A model generated the notes under the pieces. It was not told the DNA's origin. It worked only from the letters and a program-made list of their open reading frames with translations, and did not search any database. Positions 60,147 to 64,000 of a stretch of 64,000 nucleotides of DNA are shown here, one piece after another. The first letter of the stretch is position 1. Each line of letters begins with the position of its first letter. Source of the stretch: Clavelina lepadiformis (lineage: Eukaryota; Chordata; Ascidiacea; Aplousobranchia; Clavelinidae); contig NC_135242.1 of assembly GCF_947623445.1 (NCBI RefSeq), positions 23,746,001 through 23,810,000 of the forward strand, read 5' to 3'. The position numbers were made by a program, and so were the translations under genes.

Positions 60147-63100
60147 CTGGTGTGAGCTCATTTTCATTCATATTTCACCTAATTTGTCCCAAGTCCAAGC
60201 AGCTTAAAACAAATCTGTAAAATGGAATAAAAATTTTTCAAAATAAATAGCTTATTTTTGACGAAAAGTTTATTTGATTTTGATTGATTCGTTTTTTTGT
60301 TCGTATTTTTCTACTAAAATTAGCCTTAAAAAAACGCATTCTCCTCATGCTATTACCAGCTTTGGCACACTGACTTTTTCAGTGTACAGCTGCTCAACAA
60401 ACTCTTTTTCTGCACACCCAAAATCTTGGTGAAAACTGCCAGATTCTGCAATGTGGGAAAACTGGAGAACTAGGCTATAGCCTACCGCAAATCCCAAACT
60501 GACACTGGTGGTGGTAAGGTAATACCTAATACAAACATAAGCCAAGCATTGTCTACATGCAAACAATGCAACTGCCATCCAACAGACAAAGAAAAACTAC
60601 ACCAAGCGTTTCTCGAATACAAATGCTTTGCAGAAACTGTCGTATTACAAATATGCTGAGCAATTTCCATGTATAAACCTTGCCAGAACCATTCATTGGA
60701 CAAAGTTATAACGCACAAAGCATTTTGCTTCATTATGCAGGGAATTTTTTTTGATATGTTGGCAACGGTTTTATATCATATAACCCGGTTTATTAATGAT
60801 GGTATTAAAAATTATTTTCTGCAAATTTTTGAGAAAATTTCTGCTTTAGAAACGCTTATGCGAAATGCTAAGCTCGGAAGGATTTTTTTATATGCCAAAG
60901 CTTACCGACAATTGTAACGTAACTCGTACTTGCCAAACTTTTCTGACTGAAAGAGCTGACTGGGTTCCATGATATTGTCTACGTAGATCGTTTCAGTTGC
61001 AATTTGTGTCGAGTAGTTCACATCTTTTAGTTTTTGCCTTTGCGGTCCATAAAGAGGAAGAATAACAAGTAAAAAACTTGTGTAGTAACAAAGTATTATT
61101 TGCCAATATTAATCAAACAAACTGGTCGAAGAATTTTGAAAATTTCGCCGTATCGAATTCACCAGAAAAGAGCTTGATGTCACAAAATCACGATCTGTAA
61201 CATGTCGCTTGTTCAGTAAGGTAACTGGCACACGCTCCTGCATGATGGACTACTTTTCATCAAAACAAAGGTTATGGTAAAAAAATTAGCTTTTTTAAAC
61301 CACTTTCTGTAACTCTACTCATGCGCGGTTGCAGACATTTCAGGCTGGCGTTGAGCGTCATATGGCACTATCCCTTTAAATTATCAGATTTCTCAGCGCA
61401 TTCCTCACATATAATTATCATCATTGGGCGTGCTATGTAAATTAGGGTTACCATATTTGATAATGCGCAATCCCTGACAAATTTACCTCAGTTGCATTGA
61501 TTAACTTTAGACTATTACCAAAGTACATTGCCGCCATTGCATTTTTATGATAAACACGAAACAATACAAAAACAGCAAAGAATTGTTGCACTGCAATACA
61601 CGAATGCAAGTTTTCTTTTAAACAGTAACATTTATGAAAACGAAAATTAGCACAGAATTTTTATGAAATACGCTCTAAGGTAATTACAAGTAATGAACGT
61701 ATAGCAGTTTATAAATGATACTCTACTTAGGGTTGCCATACGTCCGGATTTCCCCGGACATGTCCGGAATTTTAGTGTTCAAAGTGCGTCCGGGGGGAAA
61801 TGCTAAAATATGCTTAAATGTCCGGAATTTCACCCCATTCGTCTACTTTCCGCCCATTAAAATGGTCCAGAGTACGGGAATTTCTTCCCATGGTAATGGT
61901 TGAAAGTATGCCTTTCTAACCCTAGAGTAAGATATATGCCTTTGGAATGGGGAGAATTTTACTTCGGCACAAGTATGGTTTGTGAACGCCATTAGTCTAT
62001 TTTTCCGCCCATTAAAATGGACCTGCTTTCAGCAACGGGGTTTCCCACAAACGATATTTCTGCCGAAGTAAACATCTCCCCATTCCAAATGCACATTTCT
62101 TACTCTATAGTCAGAAAGGCATACTTCCTGCCATTCGAATGGGAAAATATTACCGCATTTCCACCCGCATTTCCATTTTAATTGGCGGAGAGCAGACGAA
62201 TCGGGTGGGAATTTTTTTAAATTGTTTGTTGCGTTACGGGTAATAATTTAATTGTTACGTCATAAAGGACAATACAGCGCTGTATTTGGAATACAATGAT
62301 CATGGATGAGTGGAGCTGGGCTAGTAGCTGAAGGCCTTATATCTTGGTCGATATTGCAAAATTTAGAACATGTCTGAAACGATAAGATACGATATTCGCT
62401 GAAAAAAATTATAAAGCAGTGAAAGTAGTAGAAAAATAGCTCAACAAGAAGTCTGTTGCAGACCAAATTAGAATACCAAGGAAATTGTCGTTTGTTTAAT
62501 TCTTAATGATTTCGAAGTGGGCCGCGGGTTTTGTTCGCACCGTCAAGGTGGGGCATTGCTAGTGTGACGTCATATTGACAGACAATGTGTTCATAACTCA
62601 TTTTAAAAACCGCTAGTGGGCACCAAAGAGTGTCGGGATTTTAGGCCCCGAAAATATGGTAACCCTACTCTACTCCCCCTCATACCAATCGTTCTTTTCC
62701 GAAGATCTGATTGTTTTTTTCAACAAGCTCTTGTTGGACTTCAAAAACACATAAAATTTCCCACAAGACATGCTTTTGAAGTTGTACTGAAGTGTTAAAA
62801 TGTCTTTCATTGTTTCAATGATCATCTTATTTCTTTCTTTTTTCCACTAAACCCGCATCAGTGAAAACACCCGCTTAACATTTCCGTTGTATGGCGCCAC
62901 AACAAAGAAAAACTGGGCAACCCTTAGTAATTCTGAGTGACATTCAGCGTTTTTTGACTTTTGAAAATACCTGCACCATTTATTATGTGTTGGCAGTGCA
63001 GTAAATTCTTCGTCACTGATGTAACATTCCAAAACGACTTCAATGACTAGAATAAGCCAAACCTTAACGCTGTTCATCTTAAAAGGTAGTAAACAACTTA

Positions 63101-64000
63101 CGTCATAAACGAGTTGCAGACTGTTTTGACGAGCTGAGAATGTTTGCAACCTAGAAAAAGCTGGCAACCTAGAAAAACTTGGAATAAAATACAATTTAAA
63201 AAAATTCCGGACTTTTAGGCACATTTTACCATTTCTCCCTGACGCAGATTAGAACACAAAAATTTTATGACAAGTCAGGGAAAATCCTGACGTATGGTAA
63301 TCCTAATGTAAATGCTTCTGCTGATTGCTCACCCAATGTGCCAGAAAGTGTTGTGAAGCATTAGTTCGAATAAACATTTTAGTTTGTGATTTTACCCTAC
63401 AGTTTGTCTGCAATTAGTGATAGCAGAGAAGGACATGTAGCCTTCATGGAAGGTAGGTCAAGCAGAGTTAGTTGATGCAGACACTTAACTTACAAATCAG
63501 AAATCGCTGCAAGTCCCAACAACGATGAGCGGACTTGTCAGTTTTGCTTTGCTTTCTCTTCTTCTCTTCTCGTATCGCCGCAATTGCGTAAACTTAAATA
63601 AACAACAATAAGATGTAAAACTCGGTTCTTAATAAAGATTGATGATGAACTTGCTTCCTGGTTGCGAACGAGCTAATTATTTCCATATACGTCATACGTC
63701 CTTTTGATGACACGCACGCGATGCAAGTGGTCGAATTAATGCGTAGTCTGCGGTTGCGATGACGTTTGTGGAAATTCTTTGCTTGAAAACAAACAAGTGA
63801 CAACGTCAATGACGATGAACTGGAGTTTTTCACAACACAAACGTAACGTTCGCTGCAAATTTGTACGGTGATTGGCGCCTAAACTTCATCAATTCTTACT
63901 TTCTTTTTCCTCTCTCGGTGGTGGCGGTTCAGACGAAATACTTCCTCAAAAAGGTGTTTTTCTTAGGCAAAATAATTAAGGTAAAATGAAAATATTTTCG
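60147..64000 (+). repeat. Array unit F, cut by the window end
   Basis: UBE4B 8-codon fragment 60147-60171, left spacer like unit E, hAT 61443-63305 with nested MITEs like units B/C, single 103-bp repeat. By the spacing in unit B, the start codon of FReD gene F should lie at about 64088, just outside. No coding exon is in the window. Confidence 0.85.
61443..63305 (-). mobile_element. hAT relic with nested 939-bp and 377-bp MITEs, unit F
   Basis: Same borders and length (1863 bp) as in units B and C, ATGTAAAT at 61435-61442 and 63306-63313. Nested elements at 61728-62666 and 61831-62207. Transposase remnant on the minus frame 63224-62847. Confidence 0.75.

Noticed and set aside
1-64000. CRISPR arrays, rRNA genes and bacterial-type operons
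   Set aside because: None were seen; spliced genes, poly(A) signals and eukaryotic transposons show nuclear eukaryotic DNA.

Overview
The window looks like nuclear DNA of a small-genome marine invertebrate chordate, most likely a tunicate such as Ciona. The grounds are AT-rich sequence, short GT-AG introns, human-like DPH7 and UBE4B proteins, a ficolin-like gene family, and many DNA-transposon relics (P element, piggyBac, hAT, Tc1/pogo types). The species call is inference.

Layout. 1-8.3 kb is a graveyard of DNA transposons: a P-element/THAP9-like transposase fragment on the minus strand, a tyrosine-recombinase-like fragment, duplicated decayed piggyBac-like blocks, and a pair of nested TA-target MITEs. 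No gene is seen from 8.3 to 11.1 kb. 11.1-21.8 kb is the single-copy gene block: a 13-exon WD40 protein (+, 717 aa when spliced, every junction in phase), DPH7 close behind it on the same strand (single exon, 353 aa), and, convergent with these, UBE4B (-, 1082 aa, no intron in the coding sequence).

21.8-64 kb is one tandem array of 6.5-8.3 kb units, here called A-F. Each unit begins inside the first codons of UBE4B. It carries the UBE4B start codon and 5' flank, then an ancient hAT insertion, then a TATA promoter and a six-exon gene for a secreted ficolin-like protein of 322 aa. That protein has a signal peptide, a short interrupted Gly-X-Y stretch, a Thr-rich linker and a fibrinogen C-terminal domain. 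A long 3' spacer follows. Five gene copies lie in the window: A, B, C and E are open and D has a nonsense codon. The window ends just before gene F.

The array history can be read from insertions and mosaics. The hAT insertion (target duplication ATGTAAAT) sits at the same site in all six units, so it predates the amplification. A 554-bp piggyBac-type MITE marks only B and C, which look identical over 8,344 bp. A 939-bp hAT-type MITE, itself holding a 377-bp foldback element, is in B, C, D and F but not E. Unit E instead has a 348-bp hAT MITE. Genes D and E share flanks but differ in type from the end of exon 1 to exon 4, as expected from gene conversion. Functionally, the array is a candidate expanding set of secreted pattern-recognition lectins. 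DPH7 (diphthamide synthesis) and UBE4B (ubiquitin chain elongation) are unrelated housekeeping neighbours.
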